From the NCBI GenBank assembly GCA_004794655.1, contig SMMW01000601.1, forward strand, positions 868,001 to 932,000: a stretch of 64,000 nucleotides of DNA, written 5' to 3'. The translations under genes were made by a program, and so were the position numbers. Positions 22,072-34,340 of the stretch are shown here, in pieces; position 1 is the first letter of the stretch; the number at the start of each line of letters is the position of its first letter. The notes under the pieces are model-generated. The model did no database searches and had not been told where the DNA came from. It saw nothing but the letters and a program-made list of their open reading frames with translations. This stretch comes from Marisa cornuarietis (lineage: Eukaryota > Mollusca > Gastropoda > Architaenioglossa > Ampullariidae).

Positions 22072-25000
22072 ACTCGCATGCACAGTGTGTACGCTAACTC
22101 ACGCGCATGCCTTAAAACGTGGCATTACTTAAAATGTATTTTCTGTTAACGCTATCATTACAACGAGAAATAGCTTGCAATCTAATTTTTTTAACAACTA
22201 AACACTCCATTTTTTTCAGAAAGAAAAGTATCTGGGAAGGGGTTTGCACAATAACAAATTTAAAAGATAAACTAAACGACTTCGCAGTAATCATAACTTG
22301 TTCTCCGCTTCAATCTTAGAAATGAGATTAATATACTGTAAAAAGTTACAAAAAATAAAACCACCGATAAAGTACACTACACTAGAAGAGACAAAGGGAT
22401 AAAAAAAATTAGTATATATAATTCTGGTTTGATAGAAACAACAAATAAACACAAAGTTAAGAACCGAGGGATTGAAATTAGGGACTAACTGTATCCCCAG
22501 TGAATCATGACTTGAAAAAAAGAGTTGTTTATATTTTTGGACCTGCTCTGAACAAGACGGTCATTGTGCTTGGTGATATTTCTTATTCTCAGTAGGAAGT
22601 GTATCAGGGTATCCTCAAAATGTATCCACGGTTAATTAAGCGGATTGTCTGATCAATCCATTCCACGTACCTTTCGTAAGATTTCTCGACTGTCTAATAA
22701 TTATAACGTATGCAGATCGCACTTATAAAATGTATCCTAGTCTCATCTAGGATGTTATCTGCCAATGATTTTTTTTTTTTTTTTTTTTTGAGTGTTGGGG
22801 TTGGGGAGTAGTTTACAACGGTGATGCGGTAATTTATTTCACCTTTACTGTAAAATCGCTTGTTACTGACGGGAGGAGACCGAAGGTGAGGTCGCGCTAG
22901 CATAAAGATTCACTGTGCTGGTTTGTCAGTGTGTTCTTGAGAATATACTTTCCAGTCGCTTCTCTTTCTCGCCATCATCTGTTTAAGAAAGTAAAGAAAA
23001 CTGAGAAATCTATTGGTGGCAGTGATGCTACATACGTTGTTTTAAATCCCGCCATGCGGTGACCTTTCAGGCGGCATGTCTGGGCTTACTTCCCGTTAAA
23101 TCGTCTCTTCTTTGCCATGCCAAGTCATCTGCCACGGACTGGCTCAAAGGCTTGCCAAGAAGACCACGCCAATAGAAGAAGGCAGTGTACTGACGTCAAT
23201 GTGAAACACAATCGACTTCATTGTAAAACTACTCCTATGTTCTCTTTTAAAAAAAAATGTAAATCGCATTTTATAAGTATAATCGGTCAAAAGAAAATTT
23301 TCCCCTTAATTTTCCTGTGCTTTGAATCTGGGTTAAGTCTGTTAAAATCGTGACTATGCTACCTTTTTAATGAGTTTATTATCAGACAAAGGATACTGCC
23401 AATATTTCAACGAGAAAGACTTGGAGAAAAGGACGTGCACTTTCTGTCACATTTGTTGCTTTCAAAATGTTTTAAAATTAGTTTGCAAAGTTGACCATTA
23501 AAAGCTTTAGTTTTTCTCGGTGTCAGATTGCATCTAAATATGAAATTAAAATTAATACGAATTTTTTAAGAGAGCGATAATGCGGAAGGGATTGGGGAGT
23601 GAGGAATTTTATGTGAGAGGGATCCTGGGAACCATCAAAAAGGATTCCCCCCCCCCAACACACCTCTACAACTAATTGCGAAGAAGTAGCCTTGTCTGGT
23701 GCCGGCTCAGTTTTCCTGCAGGCAGTGGGTATAACGGGTGTGGGTAGCGAGAAGGCGACAGCGACCGCCAGCGCCCAGGGATCTCAAGACTTGAAAGGCA
23801 CCGCTGACGGTGTTTTTAAACAAAGCGTTGAGCTGTACTCCCCTGAGCTTGCTAGAGGAGTTGAGGAGTAGATGAAACACAGGTGGAGTACTTCTGCTGG
23901 TGACAACATCCGCAATAAGCAGTCTTTTTCCTCTTCTTTCTTTTTTCTCACTCCCTCCTCACTGGAAAGCTCTTTTTTTTTTAAATCTCTCTCTCTCTCT
24001 TTCTCTCGCTCTGTTCGGTGGAGAGGAAATATCTGAGAGCGACTACGAAAAAATATTTATTTGTTTCCCAAACTAGATCTCGTCTGGATCACCTAATTAG
24101 AAAAATTAAATTACAGGTGAATTCTTGACGACGCTTGACAAACTGTTCTTTCTCTTTTGACAAAACAAATGGTTACAAATTACAAAAGTGACCCGATCAG
24201 TGGTGTGTAGAATGCTTCTAAATAGGAGAATGAAACTTAGTGACATAGAAAGCCGGACAATAACGTATACGTTCTTATTTATGAATAATAAGGATGTAAT
24301 AATAATCTTCTCCTTTTAATGAACCCCTCCCCCACCCCCCCAAAAAAATCATAGTCATAGCGGGACTTCATTTATTTACCAGATGGATAATTGACTATGA
24401 GTGTGTTGTGATGGACGTTCGTGAGCTCTGTTTCACACAATGACATATTCAACCGCACCCCCCCCTTCCACATTTACATTTACTGTCTTGTTCGCATTCC
24501 TCCTCCACATGTTTACATATCTAGACAAAGATATATTGATAAAGGGGAGAGGACAGTTTAAAACCCTTATTCACTCATTCAGACATACAGTTCTAATACT
24601 GTGCAACATTTCAGATATTCATTCAATATGACAAGATAAGGTAATATGGGAAAATAATTTTTAAAATGCAGATATCTTTACAAATTCGCCTGTATGTTAT
24701 GGTTCCTGGTATATTATACAAGCTAAAGACAAATAAGCTATTTTTTTCAATTAGTAATATAGTTAGCATTCATTGAATGATTTATTATGAAAAAAATAAA
24801 CGGTTGAAGGAACACATTGAAACTGCGATACATTATGTAAATAAAATATTAATGCTAATCACGAATATTTAGAGCAAACTAGATCAAGTAGAGTCGTTAC
24901 ATTCAGATGTTAACAGTAATGTGTAATAATCACATAACGTGTATCTGAACAGGAAGGAACACACACACACACACACACACACGGACATAATACACACATG

Positions 25001-25199
25001 CGAGGAAGATTGATGAGATGCTGTTAAGTATAATTGTTTGTAACAGTATCGTTTAACAATCAATTATTTATAAAAGACAAAAACACATGCATTTAATAAG
25101 TTACCGGTAAAGGATTTTCACGCTATCCATGATCATTTTCATAAAATTCTGACGGCCTGAGAAAGCGAGAGAGAAAATAATTTCACATTGGCGTGAGAG
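22072..25199. other. Long AT-rich non-coding stretch
   Basis: Contains poly-T at 22769-22789, poly-C at 23648-23656 and a (CA)12 tract at 24958-24982. No frame shows a domain. Confidence 0.6.
24958..24982. repeat. (CA)n microsatellite
   Basis: About 12 perfect CA units. Confidence 0.95.
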
Positions 25200-26305
25200 A
25201 TGTCACAGCATCCAGCCTCCCCTTCATTTGTTTTCCTTGACAGCGACAAAGGTAGACGAGTGATAACAATGCGAAGAACACTTACGATTCACCGGCTTAA
25301 AGAAACTGTTGTGTCGCCGTTAGTTTCACAGATGGACTTCACAGCTGACGTTGAAGTTGACGTCGTCCCTCTGGCGGCTGGAGAAGTCGCTGTCGTCAGA
25401 AAGGTCGCATGCTAGCAGCCAAGACAGCCGCCGACGTGGCAGTGTCTGTCCACAACCATCACCGCCACACTCAACCACCTGTCTGGGCTAGCAGCGCTCT
25501 TTCGACACATGGTCTAAGAACAGGAATCGCTCTGTCTGGCAGCTTTGAGATCTAGAGAGAGAGGGGGTGGGAGGGAGAAAAAAAACAGAAAGAGAGAGAG
25601 AGGAGGGGGGAGAAAGCAGGCAACGATGCTGCCGGTTGGGTTAAAGACAAATGCTCAGGGGGAGATAAAAAAGAAATCAGGTGTATCGAGATTCGCACGC
25701 AGTCACCGGGGTTCGTTTCAACCTTGAGTGATCAGTCTGGGCTGGCGGAAGGAGTGACAAAAGAGACGAACGTGGATGCGGAGGTTGGTTTCGGGGTTGG
25801 AGAGGGAAGGAGGGAGGGGTGGGTGGCTTGATGCACGCATGCAGGAATGCGCGGGGATGAGTGCGACTGCAGACGCGGCAGCAGCCAAACAACAACTGTT
25901 ACAATGCTTCCTCCATTTACAACCCTTGCCCGATTGGATGGATGGATAAAATGATGGATAGATGAGTGGGTGGATTGATGATGTCGTAGTTTTAAAACCA
26001 GACAGAGAGATAGAGAGAGGAAGGAGTGAGAGAGAGAGAGAGCCGGGTCCCACACCCACCACCACCAGAAGGTTGAAGAGATCCACGAGAGGTCAACACA
26101 CAGGTAGTTCCCCCCTGCGCGTCGAGGACCAAGGCAGCGAGGGCACCAACGTAAAGATCCCCTTTTCTCTCTTTTTTTTTTTTCGGCGCAGCGCAATCAA
26201 AATATTAGAGCACCGATTTGGAGGAGTCGGGCGGTCATTGGACAAACAGCACCGGCTTGATGGGGTGGACGCGATAGACGCACCTTGGTCTTGGCGGAGT
26301 ATAGC

Positions 26306-26306
<1 letters not shown>
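25200..26306. other. CpG-richer stretch with GA-rich tracts
   Basis: Contains purine-rich GA/GGGA runs (25555-25612 and 26005-26042) and above-average CpG. Frames of 60-198 codons in several registers come from stop-poor purine runs. No gene is recognised. It could be a 5' untranslated or promoter region, but no sequence signal decides this. Confidence 0.45.

Positions 26307-26341
<35 letters not shown>
26307..26341. repeat. (CAG)n trinucleotide repeat
   Basis: Eleven CAG units ending in CGGCGG. On the plus strand it reads as poly-Gln or poly-Ala inside open frames of 198 and 64 codons, and as poly-Ala on the minus strand. The flanks have no recognisable domain. Confidence 0.97.
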
Positions 26342-28072
26342 GCGGGTTTTTTTTCAGAAGGAAAGAAGATGTTTAGGAAATACATCGCCACCAGCTCACA
26401 CTTCCGCTCCCGCTACTCCGCGGACACATGGCGGAAAAGCGGGAAAGAGACGAGAGCATGCAATGTCTCCTCTCCATAAAGCCGACTGCTGGGCCGGAGC
26501 CAGCGCCTGTTGGGTTACGTCCATAAACTCTCCACAGCGCGTCGTGCGCTTATATTGAGAAAAGAGTAAAGAGTCAGTACAAGCGAGAAAGAAAGCAGAC
26601 GCCGAGTTGTCTCCCCCTCCCTTCCTCTCCCTTCCCACTCGTCTCACCACCACCACCACCACCACCACTACCCTCGCCACCATACCACCCCCCACCCCTT
26701 GGTATTGACGAGGCCCGTGAGCTGCTGTCGAGTCTGCCAATAAGCAGGATGGGTCGAGGTGGTTTCAAAAGGTATTAAAAATAAAAACTGTATCAAATTG
26801 ATATTAAAACAAATCAGATTTTCCCAGACGGGCCTGGCTTGAATTTCAAGCTGTTGTTTGAGACGAAGGAGATGGAGGTGGGAACTTTGATCTGCTTGAA
26901 AAAAATATTTACCAAGGAATAAAGCGGATTTGTGCCTTTTAACACTAAGAGCTGTCAGCGAGCCCTTCTTACCTGGTGACGCCAACCGGGTGGCTTCCAG
27001 AGCCACCTGTCCTTACTGTGTGCCTATGCATTAAAGTATCTTCTTTGTGTGTGCGTTGACTCCGTGCGTACGTACTTGCACACGTACGATAACACATCTT
27101 CGTGATTATGCATTTATGGTTGGGCGTGTGCTGTCTCATGCTGCCTGCTCTTTTGATGATGATTATTATTATTATTGGTGTGCACATACGTTCTCTGTAC
27201 TTTTTTTTTTGGGGGGGGGTGAGTTCTGGGGACTCACTGTCTTTTTCTGGTGGAAGAAAAAGCTTGGAAATTTGCGGTACATGTTATTGTAAAAGTGATC
27301 ACGTGCTACAAAAACCGTTAACATTTAAATATGCAAATGTGCTTTGTTGTTTGTTTTCAGGTCCTCCCCTACTTTGTAAATTATGCAAGATTAATAAATA
27401 GTGGGCTTTATTCTTTAACAAGCTAGGTATGGCTAGTATATTACTCACCTTACGGCATAATTAATACAGTAAACAGCTGCTTAGATATGGTAATTTATAT
27501 GATGATTTTGCTTTGTCTTTGTTTTTGTCAATCAAAGTGAGGTAGAAAAGACATGTTTTTACACAACCCAGCTAGGAAAAAAGGACAAAAATGTTTGTAA
27601 CATTTCTCGCGAAGCACAAAGCAGTGAAAGCTCATAATGTGCTCAGGACTTTGTGTGAATGAATGACAGAAAGCCTAAAGCATATGGGGTGTTTTGAAAA
27701 GAAAGTTTTTGCAAAATTTTTATAGAAAAAAGTCAGTAAAATAGGGGAAGGGAGAAGACTAGTTTGTTACAATATTGCATTTAACAAACCTTCAGCCCTG
27801 TCGACTGAACACATGGTTTTAAAACAACAACAACAGTCCTAGTAGTTGGGAAATCAGAGTTCAGTCTCTACCTCATTCTCAACATAAGTTGTATGTGTCA
27901 CAAAATACGCCAGATACGTACTTCAGACTGAACTGATTGCAAAGTTAATTTATGCACACGGGTAAGCAAAAGCAGTTTAGATGTAAAACAAACAAAATTT
28001 TTTTCCCTGTAGATTTAATACTATACTGCTGCTAAATGTATTAATATAAAAAGCATAGTTGCCAGTCTGCTT
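26342..28072. other. Non-coding stretch with (CAC)n
   Basis: (CAC)8 lies at 26645-26668, a G-run at 27211-27219 and short (ATT)n near 27164-27176. From 27290 on the sequence is AT-rich with nothing recognisable. Confidence 0.55.
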
Positions 28073-28165
28073 CACTCACTCACTCACTCACTCACTCACT
28101 CACTCACTCACTCACTCACTCACTCACTCACTCACTCACTCACTCACTCACTCACTCACTCACTC
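28073..28165. repeat. (ACTC)n microsatellite
   Basis: About 23 perfect CACT units in 93 bp. Confidence 0.98.
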
Positions 28166-28449
28166 TTCATGTGGTCAGTTATCAATGTGCTTTCAGATGG
28201 GTATATTTTAGTTTGACATTATATTCCCTGTTTTCAAACTGAATCATAGTTTGATAATGAAAAGACATTTTCCCCTTCGTTGTCTTTTATTTCGACCAAT
28301 ATTATACACATTGAAAAGGTCTTTAGTACGGAGTGCGAATACTCACTGTTCAAGTGTACGATCAAGAATAAGAAAGGAAAAAAAAAATGATCGAAAGCAA
28401 GAAAGGAACTAGAGGTATGTCGTCCTTTGGTTCCTTTTCCCCCCTTGTT

Positions 28450-28604
28450 CCTCCTTCATAGATCTTTGTGCGTCTGAGGTAGCAGGTCATGTCGCCGAGG
28501 TTGTCATGCTGAGACCACCCAGACCACATGACGCCACCCACACGCTGTCGCGAATCTTTCCGGAGGAGCAGAGCAACGCAAGAGTCCACCCGGTCAAAAC
28601 AAGC
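28450..28604 (-). CDS. Unidentified exon-like frame
   Basis: On the minus strand an open frame begins just after TAG (28605-28607) and reads ACFDRVDSCVALLLRKD, then RQRVGGVMWSGWSQHDN, then LGDMTCYLRRTKIYEGG. Third codon positions are mostly G or C although the surroundings are AT-rich, and the composition (Trp, Cys, Met, balanced charge) is protein-like. The frame stays open to 28362, but the last 25 or so codons become low-complexity. No clear donor site is visible at the 3' end and the acceptor is purine-rich, so splicing support is poor. I do not recognise the family. It may be an exon, a retrocopy fragment or chance. Confidence 0.25.
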
Positions 28605-28607
28605 CTA

Positions 28608-30555
28608 TTTTTCTGACTGATCTTGGACAAACAGGCAAGAAACTTGTAAAGGGCCTAGCCACCTCAAGAGAGCTAAGTTAGCTCGATCTGGAAGACTGGA
28701 AAGTAGCGCAGGTCCCTGACATTCTTTTCCTTTTCCAAAGCCTTAGGTTTGTCAAAACATTTGGCGTCTACCGCGTTGAAAATACTTGACAGGTACAGCG
28801 AGGGTTCGGCGACGGGCTTTTGATGTTCGTCCGCAGGACCCCAGCAGGCAGAGGGGCCGGGAACAAGCGAGAGAGCAGACAGTTGGGTAAACTCGTGGCT
28901 TTAGGCAAATAGTTGATGATGCTGAGCCAAAAACTTCTCGACTGATGGTACTGTTTGGTTAATCTTCTTTCGTGAATGAGGACATAAGTATGAACTGTTG
29001 CGCTTTGAAATTTTTTTTTCTTGAAAAGTCTGTTTCCTACTTGCTTAGAATTTACCTACGCCAGTACATCTTTGGAATGTTTATCGATATAAGACCGTAG
29101 AATGATTCAAAACGCTAAGATTTTTTTAACAGACTGTAAATGGTCTTACAAATCATAAAAATTATGCAGTCATTTAAAAAAAGTGTGAGAAATTAAAGGA
29201 CATATTTTAGTGCAAAAGTATATAGTTCGTATCTAACAAAATTAATTTTAGGCATTATTGATTCATTCATTCATTCTTCTTCTTTGTGTTTATTTGTGAT
29301 GTTTCCTTTCTTACTCTCTTAATGGCGTTTTTTTTTTGGTATTTTGTTTAAAATGTACCATTACTAATTCTAAGACATTTGCGGCATATCTACATCTATA
29401 CATGTACATGTTCCCTTAATATGTCACATTTCCAGTGAATATCTATATCTTAACAACAGAACATTTTCATACAAAGGAATATTATTCGATTGACCTAAAT
29501 CTGAAAAGCGTTACGTTTGAGAGAACAAGCCATCATTTTTAAGTGATGCAAGTGATGCAGTTGTAAAAGCAAAGTGCGACGTTCGAGTTACACCTATAAA
29601 TTTATATTCAATTGGCAATTTTAAAATTATTTAACCACTACCAGAGAAAACGAAATTTTGTTTGCCGCTATCATTAGTTAAAAACTGGTTTTGAAGTGTT
29701 TTTGCAGTGGAAACAAGAAGTTGTTGAAAATACAGGAAAGAAAGAAAGAAAGAAAGAAACAAACAAAGTAACAAACAAAAAAACAAAGTAACAAACAAAC
29801 AAACCGAAAATCTGAATATCATTTTAAAGCACGTATACAAAGAGAGGGCAAGAGAGAGAGAGAGATTTAGAAGTGTTATATCATTATTATATAAGATTCA
29901 AGAACAAAATCGCAGTACACTTTCCTAAAGTCTGAGAGAAACGATTAAACCTGTAACTTCTATTATCCCGATCGATGTTAGGATCGAATTCACAGCGAAG
30001 AGTCGCAGAAGGCTGCTTAGACTTTTGATTCAGGTTTCCAAGAAAACCGTTTGGGAATGTTCCTACCCGAGCTCATCATAGCGCTACGACTGGCTTTACA
30101 ACTGAGTTATTTGAGGAATATATAACTGAGTTGCCAGCTATTCTTTTTCAAAAGGAGTCTTTTTACAAACAAATAATGCCGTAAAGCAGTTGCCTGGAAA
30201 AAAGGCAAACCTGTTGATAAATAAATATTGAATTAATCGAGTTTGATATTGAAGAAACAACTAAGCCTCGGAGCAGACGGGGCAAAGGACATTGAGTCCG
30301 TGCAAGAAGGAGTGTGTGTGTGTGTGGAGGGGGGGATAATTGGAATTTACACTTTGCCGGCAACTAAGACTATATAACAGCAAAGCAGCCGGCCCTGTCA
30401 AGAAGTGCCACATGCAGAGAATCAACAGCGTGCCCAAAACAAAATCTGAACTCAGGACAGCCAAGAGTCAGTGCACGAAAATAACTGTCACTTGTTTCCA
30501 GCCTGGTACCAGAGGGATCACACTGTCAAAAGGAAAAGGAGGTGGAAAAGGAAGA
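28608..30555. other. Non-coding stretch with decayed AAAG/AAAC repeats
   Basis: A (GAAA)n-(CAAA)n-(AACAAAGT)n purine-rich compound tract lies at 29736-29803. Otherwise AT-rich with no supported gene. Confidence 0.6.
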
Positions 30556-30660
<105 letters not shown>

Positions 30661-30883
30661 AGTATTTGTTCACAGATTATGTGCTAAACGCAAATGGAAC
30701 TTGTTAAAATAGGATTTCACGCGAATCTTTCAGGGATTAAGTTGTTATATGATTACAAATACATCTTGTGTGCGCTTAAGCGATACATTAGGTACCTTGG
30801 CGGAGAAAGATGAGAAAACATTTTCCTAATGTATCATTTTGCGCGGTATATATCAACATATCAAGAGCGCTGCATCGCGAAGG

Positions 30884-31072
30884 CTACATGTAATGCCTGT
30901 AAATTGTTTTCGCCATTTTCACGTCCCGCAAATCTCCTCCATAAGTAAACAACTTTCCCCAACCTTTAATATCTAAATGACCTCCCAGAGCCCGGAGTTC
31001 TGCATCAAAAGATGCAACAAATTCAGGCCTGGATTTGGCTTGAAGCCAAGTTATTAAATAGTCCCAAATCAT
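30884..31072 (-). CDS. Unidentified 62-codon frame, possible terminal exon
   Basis: On the minus strand an ATG (31070-31072) opens a frame ending in TAG (30884-30886). It reads MIWDYLITWLQAKSRPEF, then ASFDAELRALGGHLDIKGW, then GKLFTYGGDLRDVKMAKTIY. Upstream on the same strand is a good acceptor-like sequence (GTGTTTTCAG) followed by C8A7, so it could be a last exon. The amino-acid composition is strikingly protein-like for a chance frame in AT-rich DNA. No domain is recognised. A degenerate transposon fragment or a processed pseudogene piece is the alternative. Confidence 0.28.
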   Translation of the reverse strand: MIWDYLITWLQAKSRPEFVASFDAELRALGGHLDIKGWGKLFTYGGDLRDVKMAKTIYRHYM

Positions 31073-31362
31073 TTTTTTGGGGGGGGCTGAAAACACTGAA
31101 CCATGTGCACACTCAGAAGCACAGGACATGCGCGCGCATACTGCCTGTTGGTCTGACGGTCGTTTCTTTCTCTGGTGCGTATTGTTAGCAGATGTCTGGC
31201 TAATTACGCCTCACCTCCCGTCTTTCATAATGCTGTCATTAGCTGACTCTTCTGAGAGTGATTTCAGACCTACAGGGGGGATAATGCCTGTCCATGGACA
31301 CAAAAGCTCTGTTAAAACAGGTCACGCTGAGCCAGTTATGAGTCACTTCATTTCCTGGAGGC

Positions 31363-31532
31363 GATAAAGTTTAGAGTTTGCGAAAAGGGCATCTGTAATC
31401 TGAGGATAAAGTTTAGAGATTGCCAACAGGGCATCTGTAATCTGAGGATAAAGTTTAGAGATTGTGAAGAGGGCATTTGTACTCTATGGTTAATGTTCTG
31501 AGTTTGTGAACAGGGTATCTGTAATCCGAGGA
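31363..31532. repeat. Four-copy 42-bp minisatellite
   Basis: Four tandem units of 42 bp, each containing AGTTTAGAG and GGGCATCTGTAATCTGAGG or close variants. The first three are near-identical in their second half and the fourth is more diverged. Because 42 is a multiple of three, the minus strand encodes a 14-residue repeat (core LRLQMPCWQSLNFI) over 62 codons, but nothing indicates that it is translated. Confidence 0.9.
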
Positions 31533-31619
31533 CCATATATTTCCTCCACAGCCGCTAGACACAAAAACATTGAAATAAGCCAGGCACAACAATTAATTTC
31601 CAGAGATCAATTGTCCGAC

Positions 31620-31764
<145 letters not shown>

Positions 31765-32747
31765 AAAAGCTGGAGCAAAAAATGTGAACTTTCTAGCCTT
31801 TTTTTGCATTTTCTAGCATTTTCATTTGAAAATTATTTTCAGTTCAGTGTGTGTTGTTTATGAAAACATTCTGACTATCCGGATCTATACAATCAACTCA
31901 GTTCCCTTCACGATACAGACGCTTTTAAGATCACAGTTTTCACCTTGGTTTCGGAAAGAAGTTAAAAGGGTCCGTTGGTTGGGTTCTGTCTCATTAGATA
32001 ATAGAGTGGAAAGGTCAGAAGTCAGAATTTAGATCAACTCTCTTATGTTTTTCTTTTAAAAAACAAAAAAATTTACAAAAAGTTTTTGTATATTATTTTA
32101 AAGCAGTTTCACGTTTTAGCTTAATTTAATTTGGCATTATGTAAGCCATTAACTTAGAGTAGACTTAATGAAGATGCACTTAATTGCATATCAAATGTAT
32201 GCGGTACCTTATAACACCTTACAGATAACGCCCTAACATACTATAGTGCAACAGTATCGACTGTAATATAGCAATGTAGTAATCGTAGCATAATATATTA
32301 CAAGATTGATAATAGCAAGTAGGACTTTTCTTCTCCACCAACGAGGAACTGATTAGACTATTTTGTTTGCTAGCTAATTTTTTTAACTCATTTGCTAGTT
32401 GAATTCCTTTTGCTAGTTTTTTTTCCCATTTGCTAGCCGTATTTTGTTTCTGTCTTGATCTGTTTTTCTCGCACTGTTTTGTCCCCCGCATGCCAAAACG
32501 AGACAGCAATATTTAAGGGTCACGATAAAGAAGCATTGTACAGAAGTCCACGTGAACTCCACGAAGAATCAAAACAAAAAAGTGAACAAAGAAAATTCTC
32601 ATACCATAGGGACGATTTAGCAAATGTATCGATGTGTCTGGCTTTTAAAGTATTTTCAGACTGAGTCAAAGTTCATGATTTAAGATATTTGCAAAGTATG
32701 TGTTCTAAGGTTCCATGTTCTAGGACTCAGCTTAGCAAGCACGTGTG
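31765..32747. other. Non-coding stretch with a small TTTGCTAG array
   Basis: At 32360-32440 the octamer TTTGCTAG recurs four times at intervals of about 19-24 bp with T-rich spacers. The 96-codon minus-strand frame here (32219-32509) reflects that repeat. No gene is supported. Confidence 0.55.
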
Positions 32748-32992
32748 GGAAGCGAATAGCCTAATAGTTATAGTGTTCGAACTCAAAGAAGCGTGTATCA
32801 TCCGGTTCGATACCCTTGTAACGCGACGTACTTTTTTTTAGCTGGCCCAGCTGGTAAGTGGGTATCTGAGTCCTTAGAAGATTAAGGAAAAGCAGGTAAG
32901 CAGAGAAGATTGACGCCGCTCTAAGAGAGCTTCTACTTCCGTAGATAAGTGGCGGCTCACTCATCAAGGTCGAGAGATTACCGTTACCTTTG
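32748..32992 (+). mobile_element. tRNA-derived SINE, family A, longest copy
   Basis: The pol III A box is at 32757-32775 (TAGCCTAATAGTTATAGTG) and the B box at 32803-32813 (GGTTCGATACC). After the tRNA-like head come TGTAACGCGACG and GGCCCAGCTGGTAAG...GGGTATCTGAGTCC. A unique 3' body follows with TTCTACTTCCGTAGATAAGT and GGCGGCTCACTCA. The copies at 44418 (+) and 63610 (-) share the head, the TGTAGCGC step, the CCCAGC.GG motif and the GGTAAG block in the same order. No obvious target-site duplication. Confidence 0.85.
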
Positions 32993-34196
32993 AATATTTT
33001 TGAAATGCAAGCATCATCGTATAGTATTCTTTGAAGTTTTTTAGTCTTTTTATTTCTTTATTTGCACGAGGATTTGCTCCGTTAACTGAAATTCTTTTTC
33101 GTTTTACTTTCATCTTAATAATTGTGGTAGGCGTTTAATGATATTTCAGATGATATTACCTGTAAAGAGCTAACTTTATTTGCCACTTTGCTCTCATACC
33201 AAAACTGACGAATTCCGGTGATGAAATGCTACTGGGGTCACAAAGTTCTCTGGTTAAGATACTCTTAAATTGCTTACTCTTGTTTGAGCCATTTGCGTTC
33301 GATTATAGTTTTTAAAACATGATTTTAATCACTATAGTTTCGAACCTGAAATTGGCGGACATGTTAATGGTGGTCATCTGTGTTCATAGCACATGCCAGC
33401 CTGGTTTAATTATAAAATCACTTCCAGAGACATCTTAACAGATCTTTACCCCCCACCAATTCCCATCAAGAGAGGAAATGCAGATCAATTATAATGTATT
33501 TATAAATAATAAAATAAAAAACCCTTGAAGAAAACCCTCACCAGATGTATATGTTGTTAAGTTATATCATCTGTCCATAGGCTGCGCTAGTAGCCTTAAG
33601 ATTCTCGGAAATTCTTGGCAGGCTGTTAAAATTTCTAGCGGAGATGTTAACAGTCCTGCAAGGGACGTAGAGGTTTAAAATCAATCAAGTATGCTGTTGA
33701 TCTACTTCCGTCCTGTGTGCGAATTATTCATTGAGGGGTCGCACGTGCCTGTAGGTAAGCGCCAGACATACACGTGTGCGCGTCCAACCACCTGCTTCGC
33801 GCACTCCATGCCTCCCAGTGCTTTTCCCCTTTGTCTTCGAAGGGACGTGAGGCAGAGCTACCTCCAAGGTATATAAGTACCGGAAGTTCATTTGAAGACT
33901 CGCTCGGTGGGGTGGGTGGGTGGGTGGGGGTGAGCGACATGTTGACCAATATGCCCCCACCCCTCAACCCCCGGCTTCCAGTTTAAAATGTTGTGGTCGG
34001 CGATTGAAATTCACCCAGAATCACATCCAAATCTAACTGTTGTTACGAAACTTAAGAAAAAGCAGAAAGCCATTCAGGCTACTCCTGTGTAGGACGGGGT
34101 AGTGCTGCCATGGAGGCAGCTAGATACCTCTGACTGGAAACGGTTGTGCAGGGCTGAGGATCATCACATCGCAGTCAAACCACTTGCTGCGCCCAC
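32993..34196. other. Non-coding stretch
   Basis: AT-rich. A GGGT-rich run lies at 33905-33932. Overlapping frames at 33691-33986 on both strands have no recognisable content. Confidence 0.6.
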
Positions 34197-34237
34197 GTGC
34201 GTGTGGGTGCGTGCGTGCGTACGTGGCGTGCGTGCGT

Positions 34238-34297
<60 letters not shown>
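34197..34297. repeat. (GTGC)n(GT)n alternating tract
   Basis: GTGC/GTAC units pass into about 29 GT units. Alternating purine-pyrimidine sequence of about 100 bp with Z-DNA potential. Confidence 0.95.
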
Positions 34298-34299
<2 letters not shown>

Positions 34300-34300
34300 C

Positions 34301-34340
34301 AGCTAAGTGAATTCAAGTGGAGCTAAGTGAATTCAAGTGT
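34301..34340. repeat. Exact tandem 20-bp duplication
   Basis: AGCTAAGTGAATTCAAGTGG is repeated immediately with only the last base changed, directly after the (GT)n tract. Probably a recent slippage product. Confidence 0.95.
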
